From Eleusine coracana subsp. coracana (taxonomy: Eukaryota; Streptophyta; Magnoliopsida; Poales; Poaceae), in assembly GCA_032690845.1 (NCBI GenBank), contig CM064426.1, positions 61,728,631 to 61,792,630 on the forward strand: a stretch of 64,000 nucleotides of DNA. Direction: 5' to 3'. The position numbers and the translations under genes are program-made. Positions 1 to 10,973 of the stretch are shown here, one piece after another. Under the pieces are notes generated by a model, which was not told the DNA's origin, searched no databases, and saw nothing but the letters and a program-made list of their open reading frames with translations. Within the stretch, counting starts at the first letter, position 1. Each line of letters starts with the position of its first letter.

Positions 1-595
1 TAGCCCAATCCATATTTTGGTTGAGCCTTGTTCTTGTTTTTCTTGTTCTTGTCTCTTATTAGCCTTTCTGCCTCCTCCCACCATTGTTCACAAATGGCCG
101 GTGGGGATGGTAACCTGTAATTGCATCAGAGTTTAATTCCATATTTTTTCTAATAAATTAGCTAACCTTCGATCAGCTCTAATAGTATACACTGCCTCAT
201 CAGCGTGAATGTCAAACGTGGGTAACCTAATGACAAAATCACAAGGTAATACCTGCGGAGCTTTATAGAAAATTGTAGGATATGCATAGCTGTTGGGTTC
301 TTGAACTACCCACACTTCTAGAGGTGTAGCCACAGATGTATACATGGATGGGGGCAATTGAGACTTACTTCCCCGTAATTGTTCAATTCCCCCACTATGT
401 TATGAACATTTCCCTCGGGCGGAGTTGTGTCCTCTTGGCCCGAGCTTGTACTTGATTGTAATATGATGGGAAGCGGTAGGTCACTCTTGGGCGTGAGGAG
501 CTTAGGAGCTCCTTGGGCGCCTATAGAATTTAGAAGTGTTAAGTCACCACTTGGAGAAGATGCTAGGATATGTGTCTTAGAATTTTTTTTGTAGG
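1..595 (-). other. Element C, region between protease and RT
   Basis: This stretch follows the stop that ends the gag-protease frame on the minus strand. A 74-codon open stretch at 133-357 lies in another frame, and a short lysine- and asparagine-rich open stretch at about 1-132 lies in a third. In Ogre elements the protease and RT frames are separated by stop codons that are spliced out, and this region sits in that position. I see no conserved domain here and cannot show splice sites. It could also be ordinary decayed coding sequence just ahead of RT. Confidence 0.35.
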
Positions 596-1783
596 TTATA
601 TAATAACAGACCTTAATAAAAGGGGAGCAGAAGAGGGAACTTCCGCTCCTAACAGTAAAAGAGGTGTTGTACCAGCAGTGGAGGATGTAGATGTTCCTTG
701 ATCACTAGGTGGCATAGTCTTGTGAATAGCAGCGGCTAATGGTCTCCCATGTCGCTTATGTTGTTCATCTTTCTTTCGGCTTCGCCTAGCCAAGTGCGGT
801 GTAAAAAGGCCATCTAACTCTGATGATGGAGTGGAGCCGGGACTAACAATAATATCAGCGGGAGGTGTCCCTCGCCCTTGTTCAACATATGATTCACTGC
901 TTGAGAAGTAGTATTTTGCATCAGCATGATGTGACTCATGAAAAGTATAGGGCATTGGATTAGCTGCTATTCGGTGTTGTTCACCATTATTATCAAGGAA
1001 CTTCAAGCACTGATGCAGCGTCGAGGGGACTACATGGTACTTGTGTATCCATGGTCTACCCAAGAGTGCGGAGTATGATGTTTTTGAATCAATAACGAAG
1101 AAGTGTGCCTTGAAGCTAAAGGATGACATTTGTATCTTCACAGTGATGGAACCAAGGGCAGACGTCCCTTGGTTGTTAAACCCACAAATCACCACTTCAG
1201 TTGTATCAAGGTCATCAATAGTGAACCCCGCTTGTGTTAGACTTTTGACCGACAAGATATTCACTACAGAACCAGGGTTAATGAGTATACGTCGTAAATG
1301 AGCCGAAGCAATGTTCCCTTCTATATAGAGTGGGCAATTATGGTTATCAAATTCCACCATTTTATCTTCCTCGGAGAATGTGATTTGGTTGGTATCCAAT
1401 GAATTACAAAGCAGATTATGCTTCGCCATATCTATCTCATAGACTTCAGGATTTTGTAGAGCTTTGATGAGTGCTTGACGCAGCTCGGGAACGAGCAAAA
1501 GAGCATCATATACACTTAATAATGCAAGTATGTGCTTCAGATGTGCGACCACATTATAGTCGACCTTTGGTGGCGCCTCACTATTATCCTTTGGCAGAAC
1601 TCCTATATCAGCTTGTGGGGGATTCTCTTTCATTTGGGCACCCTTTTCTTTCAAATTCTTTTGTGGCTGAGGCTTTGGCACTTTGTTGAAGGCCTTGCCA
1701 CTACGTGGATTCATATTAACTTCCTCTTTTCTAGCATTTGAGGAAGCTTCTACTTGGAATGTCTCTTGCTCGAGAGGGGTCAA
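596..1783 (-). pseudogene. Element C protease domain (retropepsin-like), decayed
   Basis: An open stretch of 395 codons holds a retropepsin-like domain at about residues 145-265. In these elements it would cleave the Gag-Pol polyprotein in the virus-like particle. The active-site region reads I-N-P-G-S-V-V-N, so the expected catalytic Asp is Asn, which should abolish cleavage if the alignment is right. The flap and hydrophobic strand ending A-L-L-G-R-P-W are well kept. It is in the same frame as the upstream gag, from which a TAG at 1880-1882 separates it. The region before the domain is charged and the C-terminal 120 residues are low-complexity. The stop at 596-598 may be the natural end of the first polyprotein. 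Confidence 0.7.
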
Positions 1784-1879
1784 CCCTTCGTCAGAGCTGG
1801 AGCTAGTATGTCCTTGACCATATTGGAGAACGACATTGCATTCTTCCCTTGTCTCTTCTTTTTCTTGGGTAGGTTGCCC

Positions 1880-3862
1880 CTAGTTTTTAGGCATGAATTG
1901 CGCAAGCGTCAGCGGAGTTCGTCCAAATCGTGGGAATTGTTCATCCCCTTCAGATCTTGGTACAAACCTTTGTGGTAGGCGATGATAGCTAGGATTGTAC
2001 TGCCTGTCTGGCGTAAATTTCTTGAAATATCGTGGAGCTTTCCTTGCTTCATGATGTCGAAACTCTCTTGGTGGTTGCTTGTAATTCCTAACCATGCGCC
2101 ATTGATTAGTATTAGCTTTTTGGATGTTCTCAGAAATCAGCAATTTGGTGAGTCCCTTCTCGACTTGCGCCAAGGGAACCCACGCTTCATCTTCTATGAT
2201 ACCGCCAGAATGTGTTCTAATGGTTGTCATGTTTATAGCGTAATAATCTAGATTAACCGCATCAGGTTGGAGTGCCAATCGTTTCTCGTCAATAGCCCTT
2301 TGAAGCCATTCTTTGAAAACAACACAATCTTCAATAACATGACAAACATAGCGATGATACGGGTAGTAAAGAGGATTGTCTGTCATTCCAACTTGATCAG
2401 GCCTCCTAGGATCCGGCAGCTTTATATGATTATGAGCCACCACTTGATTGAAGAAGCCTTTAATCATTGCTCTTTTGAATATATATTGTTTCTTGAGCAA
2501 TTCTTGCATCAAAGGGCATTGTCTACTCCCAGAAGCTTCATTTCTTGCGCCTAGAATAGGCATATTACTTTGTTGTGTGGAGGTGCCTACCCTCGCTGTG
2601 TTTGCCTCGACTGTCTTCGGCTTACTATTACTATTATTACTTGTCTTCATAGTGGTATTGAATCTTTTTGTGTTGTCAGACATACCAGCATTTTTATACA
2701 GCTCCATGATTTGAGGAGACTTCTCAAACTCTAGCTTTGTTGCTGATACGGCCTCGCTAAGAGATCTAAAATCCTTGGGCTCATGTCGAGATACCTCAAG
2801 TGACCAATGTTGTTGCATGCTATGTATGCACATACTTACGGCTTCTTATGGGTGCATCTCGCATGCAAGGCGCACGTAGCTGTTATGGAAGCGAAGTACA
2901 TGATCATCAATCTTTTCATCATGTTTTTGCTTGACTTGGAGCAGCTCAACTATAGAGAAATCCTTCTTCATAGACATGAAGTGGGATTTAAACAACTCTT
3001 TCATGGTTTTCCAGTCGGGTATGGAGCAAACTGGCAGGCGACTGTACCAATGAAAGGCTGACCCGCTTAATGAGCCTGAAAACTGTCGTAATAGAAGAGA
3101 GGGAGTACGGGCTGTATCCCCGCACATGGCCTCAAAGTATGCCAAGTGTCCTCTTGCGTCACCGGTGCCATCACATAGGCGGAACTTCGATGGATGCCAT
3201 TCTGATGGGAAAGGTACTAAATCATGCCATGCTTGATATGGTTTATCAAGCTCAATTTCAGATGTCTGAGGGCTTTGCTCCATAGTCATTTGCCTCATCC
3301 TTTTATCAACTAGGCTCTCAATAAGGTCATGATAACCTTTTAATGTATTTGGGGGAGGCCCAGCATTACTAGTGGTTGCATGCTGATTTAGAAATATTAG
3401 GAGGTTGGGGGCTCCTCCTGCTTTACTCATATTTGCATCATTTTCTAACTCCTCAAACTAAGGGTCCACCTCCTGTTGTGGTCTATTAGGGATAGCACCT
3501 GTTGTGCTTTTAAGAAATTCAACAAGATGACCAAGTTGTGTGGTCAAGCTGTCTATTTGTTGTTGTTGTTTGAGTAACCTCTCTTCTAATAGATCCTTTG
3601 CTCCCGACGTTGCAGGGTCATCATCGTTTCGTTTATCCTTTTCAGTTCCATCAATGACCACATGAGCAGGCACATCATTTAAATTCTCCTCATCCGTATC
3701 ATTTTCTGACACTATAGAATGAGCGAGATCAGAATAATGAGGGGAGCCAAGATGTTCCTCCAGCGACGCACTAGAATTACCATCCGACTCTTCGCCTTCG
3801 GATCTTTCATCATCGCTATGGAGCGGATCATTTGTCATCCGTTGTGAGGCCATCTTTTTCAA
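1880..3862 (-). pseudogene. Element C gag region, interrupted by in-frame stops
   Basis: Gag would form the cytoplasmic virus-like particle that packages element RNA. The retrotransposon gag domain is clear at about 3280-2860, with the pattern W-H-P-S-K-F, then A-Y-F-E-A-M, F-H-W-Y-S-R-L and a C-terminal F-x-x-S-Y-V-R-L-A. The N-terminal part (3862-3458) is acidic and ends in a glutamine-rich segment resembling a coiled coil. The part after the gag domain (2833-1880) has a histidine- and cysteine-containing stretch, C-H-V-I-E-D-C, which may be a degenerate zinc knuckle. Stops at 3458 (TAG) and 2846 (TAA) interrupt one unbroken frame, and a TAG at 1880 closes it before protease. No frameshift is needed. 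Confidence 0.75.
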
Positions 3863-3922
3863 GCGCGTAGCAGCACCTGCATGTTGTGCAATATTTTGTA
3901 ATGATGTAAAATCTTGTGGGAG

Positions 3923-6112
3923 TCATGACTCCAAATTAACGTAAGGGCGAGGCGGTATTCCATCATTTGGAAATTTACCTCTAGCCTTTGAATTTTCGGA
4001 AGTGATGGGAAGGCATGGAGCGGATGACGATGCCAGTTTGTTGCCATCAACTTGCTCATTCGGTCCCTTAAACCACTCATGGACCCTCCCTAGATTAGGA
4101 ATGAGTCCTGTTTTGGAGAAATTTGCCTTGGGATTTAGGACTATTTCCTTATCAGAAGGATAAGAAAGCTCATGCGTAAGCGACACCCAATTGGGTTCAT
4201 GTCTTTCTTCTGGGGAGAGTGTTGATAGAGTGCCGCACATGGCAACATCACTATCAACAGCACTCACATTATTGGTATTCGCATCTTCCATTTGTAAATC
4301 ACCCTCTTTGGCAGGGGCCGTAGGGTTCTGCCCCCTGCTTGAGGTTTGGGGCGCCTCTTTACTTTCTTCTTCTTTTGCCCACGTGAGAATGGAGAGCTGG
4401 GCTTTTATTGGCTCATCCTCTTTCATAGGAGTTGGAGAACGTGTATCTTTTGTAATATTCTTCTCGGCAATCTCCATGGCGGCTTTCTCTTGTTTAGCGA
4501 GGTCAGTCCCACCTTGAGGCGTAGCTAGCTGTACGTTCCGAGGTCTTGGCACAAGGTGTTCTACTAAGTATCTATACCTTTCATTTTCCTTCAGGGTGGG
4601 GGAGAGACGCAAGGTAATTTTATCATAAAATGGATGGACCTGGCCTTCTGGTCGCACCCGTACATGCACATTACTGAGTACCAATTCTTGAAGCTCTTGG
4701 TACATGGGGCGCCGGTTGTTTCACTGGTTATCACGCTTGCGTTTATTTGTTGACGACACAGGTGGCGCTGTTGGCGGAATTGCCGGTGTGGGCAACAACG
4801 GCGAATTATCTTGAGGACCCGTGAAAGGCACAGCCGAAGCAGGTGCATTTGTTGGGCGCCTTGGACGTTGTTGAGGAGGTGGAAATCGAACTTCTTGTGT
4901 AGGACGTGCTGATGATGGAGCTGCAGGGTGCTCTTGCTGACTACCACCAGAGTAGCGTCGTTCTTGGCTTGGCGACACCGGCCGCCATTCTCAACGTGTT
5001 CTTGAAACGAAATGTGGCGGCAATGACGGCTGCCTTGGATCATTAAATGGATCATATGGAGAATCCCTCCTAGGAGCAAAAGTTCTCCGGTCATATTGAG
5101 GACGATAGCTTGAGGTGCGATACCTCTGGCTAGCTTGTCTTGATGATTCAATTTCATGGTTGTAACGGCCTTGGGTATGGTATGTGGACCTGCCCGCAGC
5201 ACGTGTATATTGTTCTTGCATATAAGAAGGATGATCAGGGGAGGGATAGCTCAACCTTCCCCCAGCTTCTGTGGTCAACTCACGACCCTGAAGTTGTTGC
5301 TCAAGTTCGCGCATTTGAGCTTGGAGCTGTTGGAACTGTTGTTGGAGCTGATTAGTATGGGGTGCCGGGACCTCACTAGGAAGTGCGGCGAACTTATTCT
5401 CGTCAGTGTTATCTCTGGTCGTGGCGTTATTGACCGAGACTAACACGGCCAGTGGCGCATATGGCCTGCAGCCAGGAAAGTAAGCTGGACGTTTCATGGT
5501 CCATGTCCAAAACTCATTCATTATGGCTTCCCTGATACGCTTCTTCAACTCATGTGGACGCCTTGCTTTCACGGACAGCTCGTATGGAGTTGTCACAGGG
5601 GCTGAACACTCAGAGGCCCAAAGTTCTTCATCGAGTGATGCGTGTAAAGCGACACGATCACTTAATGCAGCATGCAACTTTTTAATTTGGCTTCTCTTTC
5701 TTTTGTAGTTGCGCATGGTGTTAACCTTGCCTCCAGATCGGGCTTTGCGCACCGACAAGGACAACTTGTAAGCAGCATTATGGAGTGCATCAAGCACTTT
5801 AGTTTCGTCAGTCTTCCTGGCATTTTTCAGGAGCTCACGAGCCTCTGAGACAGCCATTCTCCTCTAATCTCTTGCCTTTGCAGGCTCAGCTTTGAGGGCA
5901 TCAGGTCGAGCGGGGTCTTGAATGTGATGGTAGTACGTCTTGCCTTCATACTCGAGCACGGCGATAGGCGGATTTGTTCCAAAGCGGAACAATAGTGGAG
6001 CGGTGCAAAACTTGATGACTTCATCAGCGGAGACCGTGGGGAAGAACTCTCCTGCACGAGGGAATCCTTTGATTAGTACACCGTGTGATTTAGCTTTATA
6101 ATCTGCAAACAC
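3923..6112 (-). pseudogene. Element C N-terminal extension (ORF1-like), decayed
   Basis: About 730 codons ahead of gag in the same frame, broken by stops at 5864 (TAG), 4991 (TGA), 4721 (TGA) and 3923 (TGA). I do not recognise a named domain. The first 80 residues look folded; the segment 5857-5400 is basic and helical, with many Lys and Arg; 5340-5270 is a glutamine-rich coiled-coil-like stretch; 4978-4721 is rich in proline and serine. Ogre and some Tat elements carry an extra ORF1 of unknown function in this position, so that name is an inference from location. The Met at 6112 is the first in the open frame; a start further upstream cannot be excluded. Confidence 0.55.
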
Positions 6113-6566
6113 AGCTAAGCTTCCGTAGCATCGAGCAGTGCGTAGTCACGTAATAAACTTAGTCGGTGCTCATCGCCCCAGCCATTAATTAATATTACAT
6201 TCATAGCAGGAGTTTAATTCAATAATCATCACAACATGCTATTTTCCTCAAGCTAGCGCACATGATTTTTACTAGCTAATAACGTGTACTAGCCACTCAA
6301 TGATTGTGACGAGAAAATAAATTGACCCATGACAGAAATATTTGTACTCCAACTTCGTCATGCAAGTCAGTTGCCTGGACTTGATCAGCTAGAGGTGTTG
6401 CCCTTACTGATCAGCATGTCGAGCCATTTTTCATAGCAACGCAGCATGCAGATTGGCCAAAAAAACTTTATTTGAGTAGCAAGCATCGTCCTGAGCAAAG
6501 CGAGGGCGATCAAACAAACCAAGAGAAATTGACCACTGAAGCGCATCGAAGATGGAAGGAGAATCG
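6113..6566 (-). other. Element C leader between PBS and first reading frame
   Basis: About 450 bases of untranslated leader, expected to hold packaging signals. No conserved reading frame seen. A 20-base direct repeat, TTAATCATCACGATACAAAA type, lies just outside it, in the LTR at about 6641-6680. Confidence 0.5.
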
Positions 6567-6585
6567 GGTCTCACTGGGCGTGCCA
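6567..6585 (-). promoter_or_regulatory. Element C primer-binding site
   Basis: The minus strand reads TGGCACGCCCAGTGAGACC three bases inside the LTR end. It differs at three positions from the PBS of element B, which supports a common lineage and primer type. The exact tRNA cannot be fixed without a tRNA set. Confidence 0.7.
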
Positions 6586-7395
6586 TTTTGTTCGTGAAAA
6601 CAAAATGAAGATAAGAATAATAATAGGAACCACATATTTCATTAATCATCACGATACAAAATTAATCATCACGATACAAAATACACGGTTTACAAGGCTT
6701 TGTCTTCTTTTGTCTTCTACGTCATTGCTTAAGGAGAGATCTAACTTGGGTGATTGCGTAGTCCGCCAATTCCCGGGGCCTTATAGGACTCGACCGGTTA
6801 ATTACATCTACAGAGAAAGTCTGTAAAATACCTCCGATTAACCTGCGCGCGTAGTGGTCGTCTCTTTGTAGAGCGTTGCTTGTCCATGATATAGGGTTGC
6901 TTTTGCATTGCCAAAACCCAGCCATAGTAGTGTCATCGTCACGTCGGATGTAAACGATAAATATCGATGAAGAGGATGACTTTCGCCTCGTCGGTGCCCA
7001 GTCATGTGTACACCGGTCTTCATCAACTCATACGGGAGGGTCGCCTTTGCCTCGTCGGTACCAGGCAACGATGTGTTCGATCCCGTTTGAAAGAATGTGT
7101 CGGTGGAGCATTGACTTGATTTTGTCATTGCTTCACCGAAGTTCCGTCTAGCCTCGTCTGTACTAGACAAATAATGATGATTAGGTAATTGCCACAAACG
7201 ATGACATGCTTATTGTTTGGACAATGCTTGCTATCTGAATATAGTATGAAAATCTTGCTCTCATATGCATGAGTAGCAAGAATTATTTTGTCAAGCCTTT
7301 CGGCGTTATTATTTCTTTCATCAAAGATAAGTGATCGTCTCGATTTGATCTCGAACTATTATTGGATCTTCGATCTTTGATTGCATCTTTGATCT

Positions 7396-7760
7396 TGTGA
7401 ATGCACCGACGGGCTCGTCTACCCCGCAAGGATAGTAGACGTCCATGACCGAGCTGAATTTGTTTGAGGACACCGTCATGAGGCTGATGTGGCCGCGGCT
7501 TTTGGTCTACACCAACGCACGCGTCTTGATTTTGTGAAGGCACCGACGGGCTCGTCTACCCCGCAAGGTAGTAGACATCCAACGATCGGGCAAAGTTTGT
7601 TGAGAACGACTGCATGCAGTAGATGTGGCTACGCATAAGTCTTGGTTTTGTAAAGGCACCGACAGGCTCATCTACCCCGCAAGGTAGTAGACATCCAACG
7701 ATCGGGCAAAGTTTGTTTGAAGGAGTCTCATATAGTAGATGTAACCGTCAACACCATCTG
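7396..7760 (-). repeat. Tandem repeat in the element C LTR
   Basis: Three diverged units share the core GCACCGACGGGCTCGTCTAC, starting at 7403, 7540 and 7656 (periods about 137 and 116 bases). Each continues into a 'GTAGTAGAC' segment, and the second and third units are nearly identical for about 70 bases. Shorter echoes of CCTCGTCGGT lie at about 6978, 7051 and 7151. Confidence 0.8.
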
Positions 7761-7975
7761 CTCACCTTGGGTCATGTGGGCGGGGAAGATGACACCTTCC
7801 TTGAAGAAGACCATCACGTGGATGCAGCACACGGACTGCGCGGCGAGCTGCAGCGATGGACTTCTTGCTTCCGGCGTATTTAACTTGTGGCGGCGGCGCG
7901 TATACGCGTGTACGGCAGCAGGGCTTCGGCCTCCTCTCTCTTCTCGGAACCCCGAAGCATGGAGGCCTCTGCTTG

Positions 7976-7983
7976 TTTATATA
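7976..7983 (-). promoter_or_regulatory. Element C LTR TATA box
   Basis: Minus strand TATATAAA about 130 bases from the outer LTR end, the usual U3 position for the pol II promoter of an LTR element. Confidence 0.5.
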
Positions 7984-8108
7984 GGCAGGGCCTGCAACGC
8001 AGGCGTGCAGAAATCTGTTACGATCTCAACAGATTCACGCGGCTTCAACGTCGTACGTGCTTATCCTCTTTCCAGTACGTGTATATCCTTCTGGCTTTAT
8101 CTCCAACA

Positions 8109-8897
8109 GAACCATCTTGTATACTAGAGAAAACCGACCGGTTGTGACTTCTCACGTGGCCGTTTGCTATACGTCAATTGGGCTAACCGTGACTGGCTGG
8201 GGCTTATTCGTATACCATGGCCCAGCTGCCGGAGTTTAACATAATAACTTATGCAAATATGCATGCTTTCTCGTTTGATCACATACCAGATTTTACATCC
8301 AGTACGCTCAGGGCTGAATCTCTGTCAACTAGCCAGCACTTAAGCAATCAACTAGTAGCATACGTATTTTCTGGCAGGTTAGGCCAGCAATTACGACAAC
8401 CAAATTGTACCTATTTGATTTCTCATATGTGTTGCGAGATATTATATTTGAGATCCCAGGCTTTTATCACGGGCAAGTTGAGTTCTATCTCAAACATATG
8501 CACGGCTTCATCCTCCACACAGCTGACAGCGTACATCAGGTACACTGGTACAGCTATACGGGCAAACCGGCCAGTATACCCTCGTATTCATAATATGTAT
8601 TCTTGGTGAGATTTATCGACACAATGACATGTGGACCCGCACCAAAGAAACTTACGTGGTCCTGCTTAAGGAGACTTACATTATATATTTCAGAAAAGAA
8701 TTCTTGATTTGATAAGAGAGTACGGAGTCAAACTTTGCATATGTTCTGAACGTTAAGAAAACTATCAGGAATAAATGGACCCTCACGTCATATTGTGCTT
8801 AAGAAAACTTCATGCATGTAAACTCCAGACAGCTCGCAAGTCTTCTAGCATATATTAGAGACTTTATATATTTGTTTACTCATATGACTTTGGTGCA
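8109..8897. other. Unassigned stretch between C and the first B remnant
   Basis: About 790 bases without a recognisable domain, LTR end or tandem repeat. A 130-codon open stretch on the plus strand (8217-8609) has no family resemblance or codon pattern that I would trust. By position it may be the upstream (intron or untranslated) part of the opposite-strand gene of B, or sequence outside B. Confidence 0.4.
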
Positions 8898-9114
8898 TAA
8901 AAATCTATTAAACAGACAACGGATCCATCGGCTCTAGGTATTGTACCACCGACAGAAGAACTGTCAAACCCACCCGAGCCGATCGAAAAACCCTCGTCTT
9001 TAGTAGCTACCGTACAAGAACTTCTTCCTCTTCACAAGTATTTCTTTTGCAAAGTGTTGTTTACCTTGGATGTTATTTTTTAGGAGATTGTGAATGATAG
9101 CAGAGCCACCATAT
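8898..9114 (+). pseudogene. Opposite-strand accessory frame of element B, first piece
   Basis: Open on the plus strand from a stop at about 8896 to a TAG at about 9080, then open again in phase up to the element F insertion point. The residues are proline- and glutamate-rich (a P-P-T-E-E-L and P-P-E-P-I-E-K pattern), as in a linker. Reading directly on into 16639 across F keeps the same phase, which supports this being one interrupted coding frame. The TAG could be a mutation or an intron edge. Tat elements often carry an antisense frame between integrase and the 3' LTR; its function is unknown. Confidence 0.5.
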
Positions 9115-10936
9115 TATTGTTGTTTGCTACACTCTAAAGATAAAATGAATTAATTCCACAAGCGCACGGAACACCATTGTAGCATTTCACCTGGGAGTAT
9201 TCCGAGGTATCATATTTATTTTCATAGGGAAGCTAGGCATAAGATTATCTCGCCTTAACAAAGATATGAATAAAAAATTATTCCAACTATCCAAAGACGG
9301 GAGTAAGGATAGTCACTGATAGAGTGGGGTAGTAACACAGGAGAAATCTAAGACAAATAAAGAGATAGGTTAAGCTAGCCGGGAGGACAGTGAGTGTAAG
9401 TCTAAGATTTCTAAAATATATCTTTCTAATATATCTAAGTTAAGTGTCAAATCCTAGTTACTCGGGTTGAGCGCTTACACCAATTTCATGGTACAGCCTC
9501 GAGTCTTTCACCTGTTAGCTCACTTTGAGGCACGAAAATGTTCCATTAATATGGGTTGGTAACTAACCTCTGTACTAGTGGGTAAGCTATCACTAGATAA
9601 CCCTGCTTGAGACTTCTCGAACATGGTGAATTACTAAAGGGATGGACAGGGTTGTTACCACCTGTCGCCTATAACACAGCCCGTGGGGACAAATGCAAAT
9701 CCAGCTAGTGTTAACTTAGGCACTGCGCCTATGCCTTTACTAGATATTCTTCCGTTGCTCGAGCGGAAGAATAGTCAGGAAATAACCAAGTCTATGTCCC
9801 ATAAAGAACTAAATTAACTCCTAGCTAGGAAACCCGTGAACTATGCAACAAAGTTTCTTCCTGATAATTGCAACTTATGGAAATGACGAAGTTAAGATAT
9901 ATACTTGAGAAGATATAAAAGGGAAGATAATTATATTGATAAAGGATAAGTCTTATAAAGGAGAAAAGATACGAGAAAGCTCATACCAAGACTCCGAGAT
10001 GATTTCGAAATCCCGAGCGATGCTCTCGACTAGACTCTAACTCCCGACTAACTAACCTATTCTACATTGTGGCACAAGTAGTGGGAAATGGACTCCTTGT
10101 TGTGTTGCTTCTTGATTTCCTCCCGAATTCTCTACTATTTATAGGTGGCAATGAGCACGAAGGTATTTGTAGGTCAAGTGGAGTCGGTGGCCCAAAGTTG
10201 GTCCGTTGGGCGGTGGGACCCACCGAGCGGCCACATGATTTTGTCGGTTTGCCACCAACATATCTTGGACGCTTCAGATGATCTTGTGGAGTCGGTGCCC
10301 TGGTCGATTTGTGCCGTTTTCCATGGATTTAGTGCACCCGCCAGCCTTGGGTTGGTTCTCACCGACTCTTCATTTTGGGGTCGGGAGGCCTCATGTGCCT
10401 CATGGGCTAGCAACCCCGGGTGGTCAACCCAGGCCGGGTGGTGGCCTAGGCCGGGCGGCGGCCTTGGTCGGGTGCCGACCCCCTTCGGGTCGCCCCTTGA
10501 CTTCTCCTGTTTATGCCACATGTTGGCCTTCTTTCCTTAGCCATATTTCATCTCTTTTGGTTGGGGAGGAGAAAACGACATCACGGTGAAGTGTTTTGCA
10601 AAATCGGCCGGGTCAGATGATCTGCCTGAAAAATGACTCTGGTTGATCAGTCGGGTGGCTGATTTCAGCTGTAAATGACCCTGTCGGCCGGTTCCTTATT
10701 TCAGCCTAAAAACGACCCTGTCGGTCGGTGAAAGCGGTTGTTTCACAGTCGTGATCGACTGACGGAGTGTTTCTTCATGTTTTTGCATATTTTGGCTATT
10801 TTACACCTGCAAACACATATTTCACTAAAACTCATGGAATCTTATTAGTTTAAATAAATATTTATTAATCTTAGGTCTTTACCTTGCATTTCCCGACCGG
10901 TTGGTGGCCGATATTGGGCCTTATTGGCCGCCAACA
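9115..10936 (-). repeat. Element F 3' LTR
   Basis: About 1822 bp, collinear with 14792-16638. The outer end reads TATTG where the other LTR has TGTTG, a likely point change. The inner end is GCCGCCAACA. Minus-strand TATA box TATAAATA at 10136-10143. A cluster of CCGGGTGG/GGCCGGG motifs lies at about 10197-10490, directly upstream of that box in the sense direction. Confidence 0.9.
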
Positions 10937-10973
10937 TCTCCTCAAGCTTAAACCTTTGCTCGTCCCGAGCAAA
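10937..10973 (-). promoter_or_regulatory. Element F polypurine tract and adjoining hairpin
   Basis: Next to the 3' LTR the minus strand has the purine-rich GCTTGAGGAGA, which would prime plus-strand DNA. Just before it is a perfect 8-bp stem (10955-10962 with 10966-10973) that in sense reads TTTGCTCG-GGA-CGAGCAAA. Similar hairpins stand beside the 3' LTR in the Athila-like copies and, shorter, in B2. Confidence 0.7.

Larger units (their letters stand above)
1..8108 (-). mobile_element. Element C: partial Tat/Ogre-like Ty3 LTR retrotransposon
   Basis: Minus-strand element with its 5' LTR at the right, followed by a PBS, a leader and one long frame encoding an N-terminal extension, gag and protease. 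RT, RNase H, integrase and the 3' LTR lie beyond the left edge, so no target duplication can be tested. Assignment to the Tat/Ogre group is inferred from the extra reading frame ahead of gag and from a PBS that nearly matches that of the Tat-type element B. It may be nested in B, whose remnants begin a few hundred bases to the right. Confidence 0.7.
6589..8108 (-). repeat. Element C 5' LTR
   Basis: About 1520 bp. On the minus strand it starts TGTTGGAGATAAAGCC (8108 downward) and ends GAACA three bases before the PBS, giving the TG...CA termini of an LTR. A TATA box lies at 7976-7983. Three tandem repeat units lie in the R/U5 part. The inner edge is well supported by the PBS. The outer edge at 8108 is chosen only from the terminal dinucleotide and is less certain. 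Confidence 0.6.

Noticed and set aside
5156..5708. Plus-strand frames opposite the element C N-terminal extension
   Set aside because: Shadows of the long minus-strand frame; no independent evidence.
8217..8609. 130-codon plus-strand open frame
   Set aside because: No recognisable motif, residue composition looks random, and other frames here are equally open.
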